DNA from: a virus
Virus record (IMG/VR): IMGVR_UViG_3300017751_000084
Location: 1 to 34,678 of that record
DNA length: 34,678 bases
Direction: 5' to 3' (one strand)
Shown piece after piece: positions 18,246 through 25,834 of this stretch. Made by a program: the position numbers and the translations under genes. The notes below the pieces were generated by a model. That model was given only the letters and a program-made list of their open reading frames with translations, ran no database searches and was not told where the DNA came from. How positions within the stretch are numbered: position 1 is the first letter of the stretch; every line of letters starts with the position of its first letter.

Positions 18246-19886
18246 ATGAGTGCAAGAGACGAACATTATCTAGGTAATCCATTACTTAAAAAAGCAAATC
18301 AAGAATTAGAATTTACCAAAGATCAAGTCTTAGAAATACAAAAATGTATGGAAGACCCACAATACTTTGTGGAAAATTATATTAAGATTGTATCTCTAGA
18401 TAAAGGACTTGTTCCTTTTAAAATGTACAACTTTCAAAAAGACATGTTAGGTACATTCCATAAAAACAGATTTACAATTTGTAAACTTCCTAGACAGTCT
18501 GGTAAGTCAACAATTATGGTGTCATATCTTTTACACTATGCATTGTTTAATGAAAATAAAAACATTGCAATTCTCGCCAACAAGGCTGCAACTGCAAGAG
18601 ACTTGTTAGGCAGATTACAACTTGCATATGAAAATCTTCCTAAGTGGTTACAACAAGGTGTTCTATCATGGAACAAAGGTTCTCTTGAATTAGAGAACGG
18701 AAGTAAGATACTTGCAGCATCAACCTCTGCATCAGCAGTTCGGGGTAGTTCATTTAATATTATATTCCTTGATGAGTTTGCATTCGTACCTGCCACTGTT
18801 GCAGAGCAATTTTTTAGTTCAGTGTATCCTACAATTTCTTCTGGTCAATCTACAAAAGTAATTATTGTATCTACACCTATGGGTATGAATATGTTTTACA
18901 AGTTATGGAATGATGCTACACACAAACGAAACAGTTATATTCCTATTGAGGTACATTGGACGGAAGTACCTGGTCGTGATGAAGCGTGGAAAAAAGAAAC
19001 AATCGCAAACACTAGTGAACAACAGTTTGCCTCAGAGTTTGAGTGTGAGTTTTTAGGTTCTGCAAATACTCTTATCAATGGTTCTAAATTAAGATTGTTA
19101 TCTTACAAAAATCCAATAGAACAAGCAGGTGGATTAAAAGTATATGAGAAACCAATAAAAGATCATACATATTTTATTACTGCCGATGTTGCAAGAGGAA
19201 CACAAAACGATAACTCAGCATTTATTTGTTTTGATGTTACAACAGTTCCATACAAAATTGTTGCAGTATTTAAAGACAATGAAATAAAACCATTGTTATT
19301 TCCAAATAAAATTAACGCAGTAGCAAGAGCATATAATCATGCATTTGTATTAACGGAAGTAAATGATATAGGACAACAAGTAGCAGACACACTACACTTT
19401 GAATTAGAATATGATAATATTGTAATGTGTTATATGCGTGGTCGTGCTGGACAAATCATGGGTGGTGGGTTTTCTGGTACTAAAGGACAGTTAGGAGTTA
19501 GAACAACAAAAGCAGTTAAGAAGATTGGTTGTTCTAATATGAAACAAGTAATTGAGAATGATAAAATTATAGTAGAAGACTTTGATATAATAAATGAATT
19601 ATCTACATTTATTGTAAAAGGAAATCAGTTTGAAGCAGATACAGGTTCTAACGATGATTTAGTTATGTGTATTGTTTTAATGTGTTGGGCAATGGACCAG
19701 AAATATTTTAAAGAATTAACAGATGTAAATATCAGAGCAAATATGTTACAAGAAAATCAAAATCAAATGGAAAACGAAATGGCACCATTTGGATTTATGG
19801 ATAATGGATTAGATGACCCAGAGTTTGATGAATATGGGTCGACATGGAAACCTGTGAAAGTGAGAGACTATGAGACAGATTGGTAA
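18246..19886 (+). CDS. 17: Terminase large subunit gp17 (packaging ATPase/nuclease)
   Basis: A 546-residue motor that pumps DNA into the prohead and cuts it to headful length. Walker A is RQSGKST (83-89), Walker B with catalytic Glu is IIFLDEFAF (172-180), and the ATPase coupling motif is VSTPMG (208-213). The RNase-H-like nuclease domain has Asp314 (ADVARGTQND), Glu371 (TEVNDIG) and Asp470/Asp471 (SNDDLVM), the positions corresponding to the T4 acidic triad. It is shorter than T4 gp17 (610 aa). It begins 1 base after the radical-SAM gene and overlaps the next gene by 17 bases. Confidence 0.96.
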   Translation: MSARDEHYLGNPLLKKANQELEFTKDQVLEIQKCMEDPQYFVENYIKIVSLDKGLVPFKMYNFQKDMLGTFHKNRFTICKLPRQSGKSTIMVSYLLHYALFNENKNIAILANKAATARDLLGRLQLAYENLPKWLQQGVLSWNKGSLELENGSKILAASTSASAVRGSSFNIIFLDEFAFVPATVAEQFFSSVYPTISSGQSTKVIIVSTPMGMNMFYKLWNDATHKRNSYIPIEVHWTEVPGRDEAWKKETIANTSEQQFASEFECEFLGSANTLINGSKLRLLSYKNPIEQAGGLKVYEKPIKDHTYFITADVARGTQNDNSAFICFDVTTVPYKIVAVFKDNEIKPLLFPNKINAVARAYNHAFVLTEVNDIGQQVADTLHFELEYDNIVMCYMRGRAGQIMGGGFSGTKGQLGVRTTKAVKKIGCSNMKQVIENDKIIVEDFDIINELSTFIVKGNQFEADTGSNDDLVMCIVLMCWAMDQKYFKELTDVNIRANMLQENQNQMENEMAPFGFMDNGLDDPEFDEYGSTWKPVKVRDYETDW

Positions 19887-20568
19887 ACATGTATATGTAG
19901 ATTATTCTGCAGGTGCATTTGGAGATTGGTTAAGATACTTTATAGCAGAGCATGATGGGTTTGAAAAGTTTGAAGAGTATGGTAGAGAAGGTGTGTATAT
20001 TAACTATGTTGGTCACATAAACTTTACTACACCACATTATCCTATAAGACCACTTAAACAAATACCATTTACACATATTAAAACTGGTGATGATCTTATA
20101 GAAGAGTTTAAAAAACAAGCACCAAATTACGATAAGTACAGACAAGTATGGAAGTCTGCCGATGCACCAAAACTAATTGGTCAAGGACACACACTTGTTG
20201 GTTCTGATTGGACTAAAATAGAAGATATAGACTTTCAGTATTACGATATTGTTAGAAAAAATTTAGATCATCTTATAATTTTTGTTTCATTAAGTCCATT
20301 CTCAAAATATGAGAAACCATATATGATGAGATATAGAGAAGATGCTAAAAAGAAAAAAACAGACTTAGAAAAAGAACATAAAAAAACATGGTTGTATAAT
20401 TATGTAAATAAAGAATATCCTAAACATGAATTAAATTTTGAATTGGAGATAAATGAATTGTTTGAATATGATGAAGAATTATATACAAAACTAACAGAGT
20501 TTTTAAATGTAAAACCACTTCCTAATTGGAAAGATTATATTGATGAATTTAATGATAGGATACTTTAA
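19870..20568 (+). CDS. Unknown protein, member A of a tandem paralog pair
   Basis: A 232-residue protein. The start VYVDYSAGAFGDWLRYFIAE is nearly shared with the next gene (VLVDYTAGTFGDWLRYFIAE), and both end in WKDYI-x-x-F-D/N-x-x-IL. A central LSPFSKYEKPYM matches LSPFSKYKDLYI. The Gly-x-Phe-Gly element after a strand resembles a nucleotide-binding loop but lacks a canonical P-loop Lys/Ser-Thr. The C-terminal half is charged and helical. It overlaps terL by 17 bases. It could be a transferase-like protein, by analogy with P-loop-like proteins common in marine phages; function unknown. Confidence 0.6.
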   Translation: MRQIGKHVYVDYSAGAFGDWLRYFIAEHDGFEKFEEYGREGVYINYVGHINFTTPHYPIRPLKQIPFTHIKTGDDLIEEFKKQAPNYDKYRQVWKSADAPKLIGQGHTLVGSDWTKIEDIDFQYYDIVRKNLDHLIIFVSLSPFSKYEKPYMMRYREDAKKKKTDLEKEHKKTWLYNYVNKEYPKHELNFELEINELFEYDEELYTKLTEFLNVKPLPNWKDYIDEFNDRIL

Positions 20569-21248
20569 TGAATCATGTTTTAGTTGATTACACTGCTGGG
20601 ACTTTTGGAGATTGGTTAAGGTATTTTATTGCCGAACATAATGGATTTCAAAAACTTCCATTTGAAACAGAAACATTATATGAAAAGTTTTTAAAATTAA
20701 AAATAGATAACAATAAAGTTTGTTTAAACAATGTAAAAACTACAAATGATTTTATTAAAGAGTTTGAAAAGATTTCAAATTCAGATTTAAGGCAATGTTA
20801 CAAATACGTTTCTGATTTAAACGTACCTGCAAGTCATAGTTGTGTTGGTGCAAATTGGTTAGAAGATGGTTCAATAATAGATGGCAAACCATTTAAGTGG
20901 GATTACACCAATTATAATTTAATAAGAGAAACAGATCATAAAATAGTTTTTGTAATATTAAGTCCATTTTCAAAATATAAAGATTTGTATATAAAAAGAC
21001 ATGAGCTTTGGAAAGAAAATTTAAAGTTTAAAGATAATTGGAAAGAGTATCACGAAACAATTTGGAAAAAAAATTACATGAAAGATAATTTGCCAAAACA
21101 TAAATTAAATTATCAGCTAGAGATCAATAATTTACTTGACAAAGACGATGAAACCTACTATAGTTTGATAAAGTTCCTTGATGTGAACCCTATAGATAAA
21201 TGGAAAGATTATATTAATGACTTCGATAGACTCATACTTTCGAAATAA
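20568..21248 (+). CDS. Unknown protein, member B of a tandem paralog pair
   Basis: A 226-residue paralog of the preceding gene, starting in the TAATG overlap of its stop. Conserved blocks: VLVDYTAGTFGDWLRYFIAE (4-23), HSCVGANWLEDGS, VILSPFSKY, then KHKLNYQLEINNLLDKDDE and WKDYINDFDRLIL. It has several Cys that its twin lacks, and a different middle region (55-100), so the pair has diverged after duplication. It overlaps the following methyltransferase gene by 32 bases. Function unknown; expression is presumably with terL. Confidence 0.6.
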   Translation: MNHVLVDYTAGTFGDWLRYFIAEHNGFQKLPFETETLYEKFLKLKIDNNKVCLNNVKTTNDFIKEFEKISNSDLRQCYKYVSDLNVPASHSCVGANWLEDGSIIDGKPFKWDYTNYNLIRETDHKIVFVILSPFSKYKDLYIKRHELWKENLKFKDNWKEYHETIWKKNYMKDNLPKHKLNYQLEINNLLDKDDETYYSLIKFLDVNPIDKWKDYINDFDRLILSK

Positions 21249-21729
21249 CTGGCGACCAAACTACGATAAGTTTAAATATTCTGGTTGGCAGTTATTAGAT
21301 AAGATAGACAAAGACGCACATATACTAGATATAGGATGTGGTTACAATTTACTTAAACCACACTTTCCTAATTTATATGGAATAGACCCACATAATAGTA
21401 ATTCAGATCAAGAGATTGCATTTGAAGATTACAAACCACATAAACAATTTGATGTATTTCTCGCATTAGGAAGTCTTAACTTTGGAACCAAAAAAGTTCT
21501 TGACAAACAGATAAAACATTTATATGATATTACAAAAAAGAACGATATAGTTTATTGGAGACAAAACCCTGGGTTGAGTGATCACCCATGGCAAGGTGTT
21601 GAGGATATAGTTTTCTTCCCATGGTCTTTAAAATGGAATACACATTATTGTGATAAGTATGATTTTGAATTAAAAGAATATGCACAGGATAATGGCAATA
21701 GATTATATGCAGAGTGGGTAAGACAATAA
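21217..21729 (+). CDS. Class I SAM-dependent methyltransferase-like protein
   Basis: A 170-residue protein with motif I ILDIGCG at residues 36-42, followed by NLYGIDPHNS (second strand with the acidic residue that holds the SAM ribose). FDVFLALGSLNFG fits motif IV. Later strands include IVYWRQNPGL and VFFPWSLKW. It is short, a minimal Rossmann core, resembling small-molecule or protein methyltransferases of marine phages. The substrate is unknown. The start lies 32 bases inside the previous gene, which argues for tight co-translation. TctA follows directly with its ATG next to this stop. Confidence 0.7.
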   Translation: MTSIDSYFRNNWRPNYDKFKYSGWQLLDKIDKDAHILDIGCGYNLLKPHFPNLYGIDPHNSNSDQEIAFEDYKPHKQFDVFLALGSLNFGTKKVLDKQIKHLYDITKKNDIVYWRQNPGLSDHPWQGVEDIVFFPWSLKWNTHYCDKYDFELKEYAQDNGNRLYAEWVRQ

Positions 21730-23169
21730 ATGGAATTACTATTTTTACTATTTGGAATTTTATACGGATTAATTATAGGTATCATTCCAGCTGCAGGTGC
21801 AACAACAGGATTAATTACATTGTTTGGATTTATGCCATACTTTGCAGGTGACCCTTATCTTGGTGTTATCTTTTGTGTTGCCGTAGTGGCATCATCAACA
21901 ACAGGTGACTCCTTTAGTGGAGTGTTGTTAGGAATACCAGGGGCAAACTCTGCGGCCGCAACAATGGTTGACGGATTTCCCATGGCACAAAACGGAGAGG
22001 CAACGAGAGCATTATCTGCTGCGATTACTTCATCAACATTAAACGGATTAATATTTGGGTCATTGACATTTTTATTTTTACCATATTATACAAACATTGT
22101 TATGTACATGGGTATACCAGAATTGTGGTCATTAGTAATACTTTCATTTGTTACAGTAGGATTTGTTTCAAACACTTATTACATTAGAAGTTTAATTGCA
22201 ATTGGTTTAGGAATTACATTAGGACTAGTTGGTATGGACGCAAACAATGTTGCTAGATTTACATTAGGATGGTCTTACTTAGAAGATAGTATTCAGATAC
22301 TTCCTTTTGTTGCAGGTCTATTCGCAGTACCAGAATTACTATCTAGTTGGAAAACTAGAAACGCAACTGATAGCGTAGAATATCAGTACACAGGTGGATG
22401 GCGACAAATTAAACAAGGAATGAAAGATACACTTAGATGTTGGAAAGATAGTATTCGAGGTGGACTTATAGGTTCAGGTATTGGATTACTGCCAGGATTA
22501 GGTGGAGCGATAGCAGATTGGTTATCATACGGGTCAACTGTAGCATCAAATCCAAAAGAAGATTTTGGTGGTGGAAATGTCAGAGGTGTTATTGGGGCAG
22601 AGGGTGCTAACAATTCACAAAAAGCATCTTCATTTATTCCTACTGTTTTATTTGGAATACCAGGAGTTCCATTTGCAGCTATCCTTATGGGATTATTTTT
22701 GTATCTAGGAATTGACTTAGGTTCACCAGATACGTTTTATGATGACAAATTATTTGATAGTATGGCATTTGCATTTTTATTAGGAACAGCGATTACTGCT
22801 GTGATCTGTTATGTCTTGGCGTATTACGCTGGATGGGTTGCAAAGATTCCATACGCATACTACTTCCCTATTATCGTTGCAGTTATTATTTGGGCAACTT
22901 TACAATATACAGGTGGTTGGGAAGACCTTGCAGTATTAACAATTTTTAGTATCTTAGGTATTGTTGCAAAACAATATAAATTTAGCAGACCTGCGTTACT
23001 AATTGGTTTTTTGTTAAGTGATAGAATATATAATCTCACTTATCAATTAACCTCTTTACACACGGTACAAGATTTAATTACAAGACCAATATTCTTGTTT
23101 ATCGTGTTATCAACAATCGTAATAACATATTGGTCGTTAACAACTAGGAGTAAATTAAACTATGCTTAG
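21730..23169 (+). CDS. tctA: Tripartite tricarboxylate transporter large membrane subunit TctA
   Basis: A 479-residue polytopic membrane protein, close to the family length (~500). Two TctA signature halves are visible: GIIPAAGATTG (17-27) with TTGDSFSGVLLGIPGANSAA (57-76), and GLLPGLGGAIADWLSYG (252-268) with GVIGAEGANNS and FIPTVLFGIPG (286-312). Many hydrophobic segments of ~20 residues lie between. TctA transports carboxylates or other solutes with a periplasmic TctC and a small TctB. It shares 8 bases with the tctC start. Nothing resembling TctB is present. Host-like function but phage-like codon use and packing suggest an established auxiliary metabolic gene, not a recent insertion. Confidence 0.9.
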   Translation: MELLFLLFGILYGLIIGIIPAAGATTGLITLFGFMPYFAGDPYLGVIFCVAVVASSTTGDSFSGVLLGIPGANSAAATMVDGFPMAQNGEATRALSAAITSSTLNGLIFGSLTFLFLPYYTNIVMYMGIPELWSLVILSFVTVGFVSNTYYIRSLIAIGLGITLGLVGMDANNVARFTLGWSYLEDSIQILPFVAGLFAVPELLSSWKTRNATDSVEYQYTGGWRQIKQGMKDTLRCWKDSIRGGLIGSGIGLLPGLGGAIADWLSYGSTVASNPKEDFGGGNVRGVIGAEGANNSQKASSFIPTVLFGIPGVPFAAILMGLFLYLGIDLGSPDTFYDDKLFDSMAFAFLLGTAITAVICYVLAYYAGWVAKIPYAYYFPIIVAVIIWATLQYTGGWEDLAVLTIFSILGIVAKQYKFSRPALLIGFLLSDRIYNLTYQLTSLHTVQDLITRPIFLFIVLSTIVITYWSLTTRSKLNYA

Positions 23170-24217
23170 ACTATTGACAACATTTGCAGTTGCTTTTATA
23201 ATGATGACTTCATCGGTGAGAGCTGACTACACTTTAATAGTTCCTCAAAAACCATCTGGTGGTACATCTGTATGGGCACAAATCGTTGTGGCTGAATGGG
23301 AAAAACATTTGGGGGAAAAAATCAACTTAAAATATATGCCAGGCTCGAGAGATCAAGCAGGCCCAAATAAATTTCATGAAGAATTAAGATTTGACGATAA
23401 GACAATTCTTGTTTCTCATGGTGGGAATGGTATATCATTTATTTTAGAACCCGTAACTTACAATTATTTTGAATGGGAGTCCGTAGGACACATGAACCTT
23501 AATATCATTGTAGGTGCAAACGAAAATGTAAATGCAAACTCAAAACAGATTGCATTCTCAGCTGGTTCAGGTATGACACCTGAAATTATGGCAATCGTTC
23601 AATTACTCGCAGGGCCAAATGAAGACCCTAACGAAGTATTTAAAAATCAAATCATTTGGGTAAAAGGAATGTCTGGTGGCGAAAGAAGACTTGCGTTCAT
23701 GCGTGGAGATTTAAACGCAACTAGAGAAAATCCAGCTGCATATAAAAAACATGTAATGCCTTTGATTGAAAAAGGACAAGCATACACATGGTTTCATCAT
23801 GGTATTCTAAACATGGAAACAGGTGATCATGATAATGACCCTAACTTTACAGAACCAACATTCGAACAATTGTATAAAGAAACTTGGGGTGTAGAACCAT
23901 CAGGTGATTTCTACGATGCATATAAACTTGTTAAGTCATGGAGAGACTCAATCCAAAAAGCATTTTGGGTAAATGCAGGCAATCCAAACAAACAAAAATT
24001 AGTAGATGCATTAGTCAAAATGGCTAACGACCCAGAGTCTGTAGCTGCTATTGAAAAGAAAGTTGGAAAGTATCAATGGCGTGTTGGTGCAGAAGGTGAT
24101 AAAACAGTAGAGATATTGAAGTCACTTATTACACCAGGTGCTTTGAAAACACTATCTGATTTTGGTAAAAATCAACTAGGGTATAACGCAATTTACAAAG
24201 AAGAGTTAACTAAGTAA
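23162..24217 (+). CDS. tctC: Tripartite tricarboxylate transporter periplasmic binding protein TctC
   Basis: A 351-residue solute-binding protein. Residues 1-21 are a Sec signal peptide (MLR, then a hydrophobic core, cleavage likely after VRA). The mature start YTLIVPQKPSGGTSVWAQI corresponds to the VP-x-x-x-GG-x-D/S-x-x-A motif of TctC proteins, which bind the ligand carboxylate. ENPAAYKKHVMPL and the C-terminal TPGALKTLSDFG fit the two-lobe fold. It would work in the periplasm and deliver solute to TctA. The ligand cannot be read from sequence. The next gene starts immediately after its stop. Confidence 0.8.
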   Translation: MLRLLTTFAVAFIMMTSSVRADYTLIVPQKPSGGTSVWAQIVVAEWEKHLGEKINLKYMPGSRDQAGPNKFHEELRFDDKTILVSHGGNGISFILEPVTYNYFEWESVGHMNLNIIVGANENVNANSKQIAFSAGSGMTPEIMAIVQLLAGPNEDPNEVFKNQIIWVKGMSGGERRLAFMRGDLNATRENPAAYKKHVMPLIEKGQAYTWFHHGILNMETGDHDNDPNFTEPTFEQLYKETWGVEPSGDFYDAYKLVKSWRDSIQKAFWVNAGNPNKQKLVDALVKMANDPESVAAIEKKVGKYQWRVGAEGDKTVEILKSLITPGALKTLSDFGKNQLGYNAIYKEELTK

Positions 24218-24799
24218 ATGTATATACTTGTAACAGGCGCCCCAGGCTCTAAATGGAGTAGTGTCGTTAAGAACATTTATTGGTCAGATGATATAGATCA
24301 TACTGATTATACAGACGAAAGAATGTATTATCATGATGCAGATACACCTGGCGAAAAACAATTAATGCACACAGGCGCCTATTACGACCCAGGCATGGAA
24401 TTTGGGAATCAACGTGATCAATGGGATTTACCTTTCTCTGGCAAAGGGAAAAGGATTATTAAATCTCATTGTTTTGCGTATGAGTTAGACGAATTAAAAA
24501 AACATAAACATCCTATTGTCATGGTATATAGAAATGATATAGAATGCTATGATTGGTGGAAACATTGTGGTGAGTTTAATATCACATATCCAAAATATAC
24601 TTACTATGAAAATTTATCAAGTATGTGGTTTCATATTCAAGAACAGAATAAAGAAATTATGGAGTTTTGTAAAAACAATTGGAACAGAATTAAAAAAGTT
24701 AAAGACAATGGAGAATTAGCAAAAGAATTAGAAATACAATATTCAGGTGAGAAACACGACTACAAGAAAAAGGATATTCAAGTATATGTCTATAAGTAA
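24218..24799 (+). CDS. Sulfotransferase-like P-loop protein
   Basis: A 193-residue protein. VTGAPGSKWSS (5-15) is a P-loop-like PAPS-binding element, and HPIVMVYRNDIECYDWW (98-114) fits the 3'-phosphate motif of sulfotransferases. HTGAYYDPGMEFG in the middle is a hallmark of a family frequent in cyanophages and pelagiphages, annotated hypothetical or sulfotransferase. It may sulfate a carbohydrate or other acceptor, but catalytic activity is unproven. The gene abuts tctC and overlaps the following oxygenase-like gene by 14 bases. Confidence 0.65.
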   Translation: MYILVTGAPGSKWSSVVKNIYWSDDIDHTDYTDERMYYHDADTPGEKQLMHTGAYYDPGMEFGNQRDQWDLPFSGKGKRIIKSHCFAYELDELKKHKHPIVMVYRNDIECYDWWKHCGEFNITYPKYTYYENLSSMWFHIQEQNKEIMEFCKNNWNRIKKVKDNGELAKELEIQYSGEKHDYKKKDIQVYVYK

Positions 24800-25448
24800 T
24801 TGGGAAGAAGCAAAGAAAAGAAGTAAATATCATTTTAGTACATCAATTATTGATACAACTAACATACAATCATTAGGTAAATTTCGTGGCGATTGGAAAA
24901 AAGATTTAGAGTTTGCTCTTGGTTGTGTTGAAAAAATTAATTGGGGTAATAGAAGAGCAGCTGCAGATAGACCAAATAATGATATTGAATCTGAGGAATA
25001 TGATTTAATTAAAGCAGGTGCAAACCCTAAGATGACAATATACAGAGGTCTAACAGATTTTAGTAAATGTCCTACTATTCAAAAGATGATAGACTTCTTT
25101 GAATTAAAGAAAGATGTAAAAGCAAAATTACATATTCAGTTTACAGGTGATGTATTGAATATGCATATAGATAAACTATATGATTTAAATCCATTTGGAA
25201 GTGCAAACGATGTAATAAGAATTATGGTTATGTTAGAAGATTGGCAACCAGGTCAATTCATAATATATGGAAATCAAACTTATACTAATTGGAAAGCAGG
25301 TGATATTCACAAATTTGATTGGATGAATATACCCCATGCGACAGCCAATGCAAGTTTATATCCTAGACCTATGTTAGTGATAACGGGTGTGATGACATTA
25401 AAGACTAAAGAGATTATATCAACTCAATTAGATCATTATCTAACTTAA
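24786..25448 (+). CDS. 2OG-Fe(II) oxygenase-like protein
   Basis: A 220-residue protein from ATG 24786; a GTG at 24747 would extend it into the previous gene, and AAAAGGA near 24767 favours the ATG. His127-x-Asp129 (NMHIDKL), distal His184 (NIPHATANA) and Arg194 (YPRPML), ten residues after the distal His, match the iron and 2-oxoglutarate ligands of the superfamily. RIMVMLEDWQPGQFIIYG and WKAGDIHKFDW form the expected jelly-roll strands. Such enzymes hydroxylate proteins, nucleotides or small molecules; the substrate is unknown. Similar proteins are common in marine myoviruses. Its last 35 bases overlap the end of the convergent HNH-like gene. Confidence 0.7.
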   Translation: MSISNWEEAKKRSKYHFSTSIIDTTNIQSLGKFRGDWKKDLEFALGCVEKINWGNRRAAADRPNNDIESEEYDLIKAGANPKMTIYRGLTDFSKCPTIQKMIDFFELKKDVKAKLHIQFTGDVLNMHIDKLYDLNPFGSANDVIRIMVMLEDWQPGQFIIYGNQTYTNWKAGDIHKFDWMNIPHATANASLYPRPMLVITGVMTLKTKEIISTQLDHYLT

Positions 25449-25713
25449 TCCAACAATTATGACAGATAACTTTAGAGTTTTCAATCAATTTAACGATTTC
25501 CTCTCTCGCTTCTGTATTAATTCCTGTCACTTTAGATTTTTTTCTTATTTCAGCGTCATGTGGATGAAACTTCAAACAGATAGTTTCAGACTCCCCACAA
25601 TTGCAACAAGACGATGTATCAAGATGTTTGTTTACCCAAGAAACTCTTTTAGAGTAATTTCTTCTAGCGACTTTTTTGATAGTTTCCTTATATTTTTCAT
25701 AATGAGTCTGCAT
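25414..25713 (-). CDS. HNH-like zinc-finger protein, - strand
   Basis: A 99-residue protein from ATG 25713. Residues 36-52 (CCNCG, then LKFHPH) and 84-87 (CHNC) make the Cys pair - hydrophobic-His - Cys pair layout of small HNH nuclease/zinc-ribbon proteins of phages. The last position, normally His after CxNC, is Trp88, so the nuclease His may be missing. The N-terminal 30 residues are Lys/Arg-rich and suit DNA binding. The longer frame to 25791 adds a hydrophobic leader running through two promoters and is less likely. The start lies 5 bases after a late octamer on the - strand, so the mRNA would be leaderless. It may be a degenerate free-standing endonuclease or a regulator. Confidence 0.6.
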   Translation of the reverse strand: MQTHYEKYKETIKKVARRNYSKRVSWVNKHLDTSSCCNCGESETICLKFHPHDAEIRKKSKVTGINTEAREEIVKLIENSKVICHNCWIKLDNDLIELI

Positions 25714-25715
25714 AT

Positions 25716-25733
25716 TAGTATTTATAAATACTA
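25716..25733. promoter_or_regulatory. Bidirectional late promoter palindrome
   Basis: A perfect 18-bp palindrome containing TATAAATA on the + strand (25723-25730) and on the - strand (25726-25719), sharing four bases. The + copy fires toward gene 18; the - copy toward the HNH-like gene, whose ATG is 5 bases beyond the octamer. Confidence 0.7.
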
Positions 25734-25769
25734 TGGCATATAAAAAACGATTGTAGAAATGTTTATTTC

Positions 25770-25777
25770 TATAAATA
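25770..25777 (+). promoter_or_regulatory. T4-type late promoter for gene 18
   Basis: Exact TATAAATA, 57 bases before the sheath ATG. Predicted start about 25784, leader about 50 bases ending in AAGGAGA (25822-25828). With the + copy of the upstream palindrome it forms a tandem pair before the high-copy sheath gene. Confidence 0.75.
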
Positions 25778-25834
25778 CATGTATAAAACAAGTATTATTC
25801 GAATAATATTACAATACTAACAAGGAGAACAACG

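Noticed and set aside
21730-23169. TctB hidden in or fused to TctA
   Set aside because: Length and the two TctA halves account for the protein; no extra four-helix segment seen. The ORFs before and after are soluble.
24747-24785. GTG start for the oxygenase-like gene
   Set aside because: It lies deep inside the previous gene, and the ATG at 24786 has an upstream AAAAGGA.
25459-25743. 94-residue + strand frame opposite the HNH-like gene
   Set aside because: Aromatic and Ser/Phe-rich translation is the mirror of a coding - strand; no ribosome site, no recognisable motif.
25714-25791. Upstream extension of the HNH-like gene to 25791
   Set aside because: It would run through the late promoters of gene 18 and adds a hydrophobic aromatic leader without a family match; the ATG at 25713 keeps the usual basic N-terminus.
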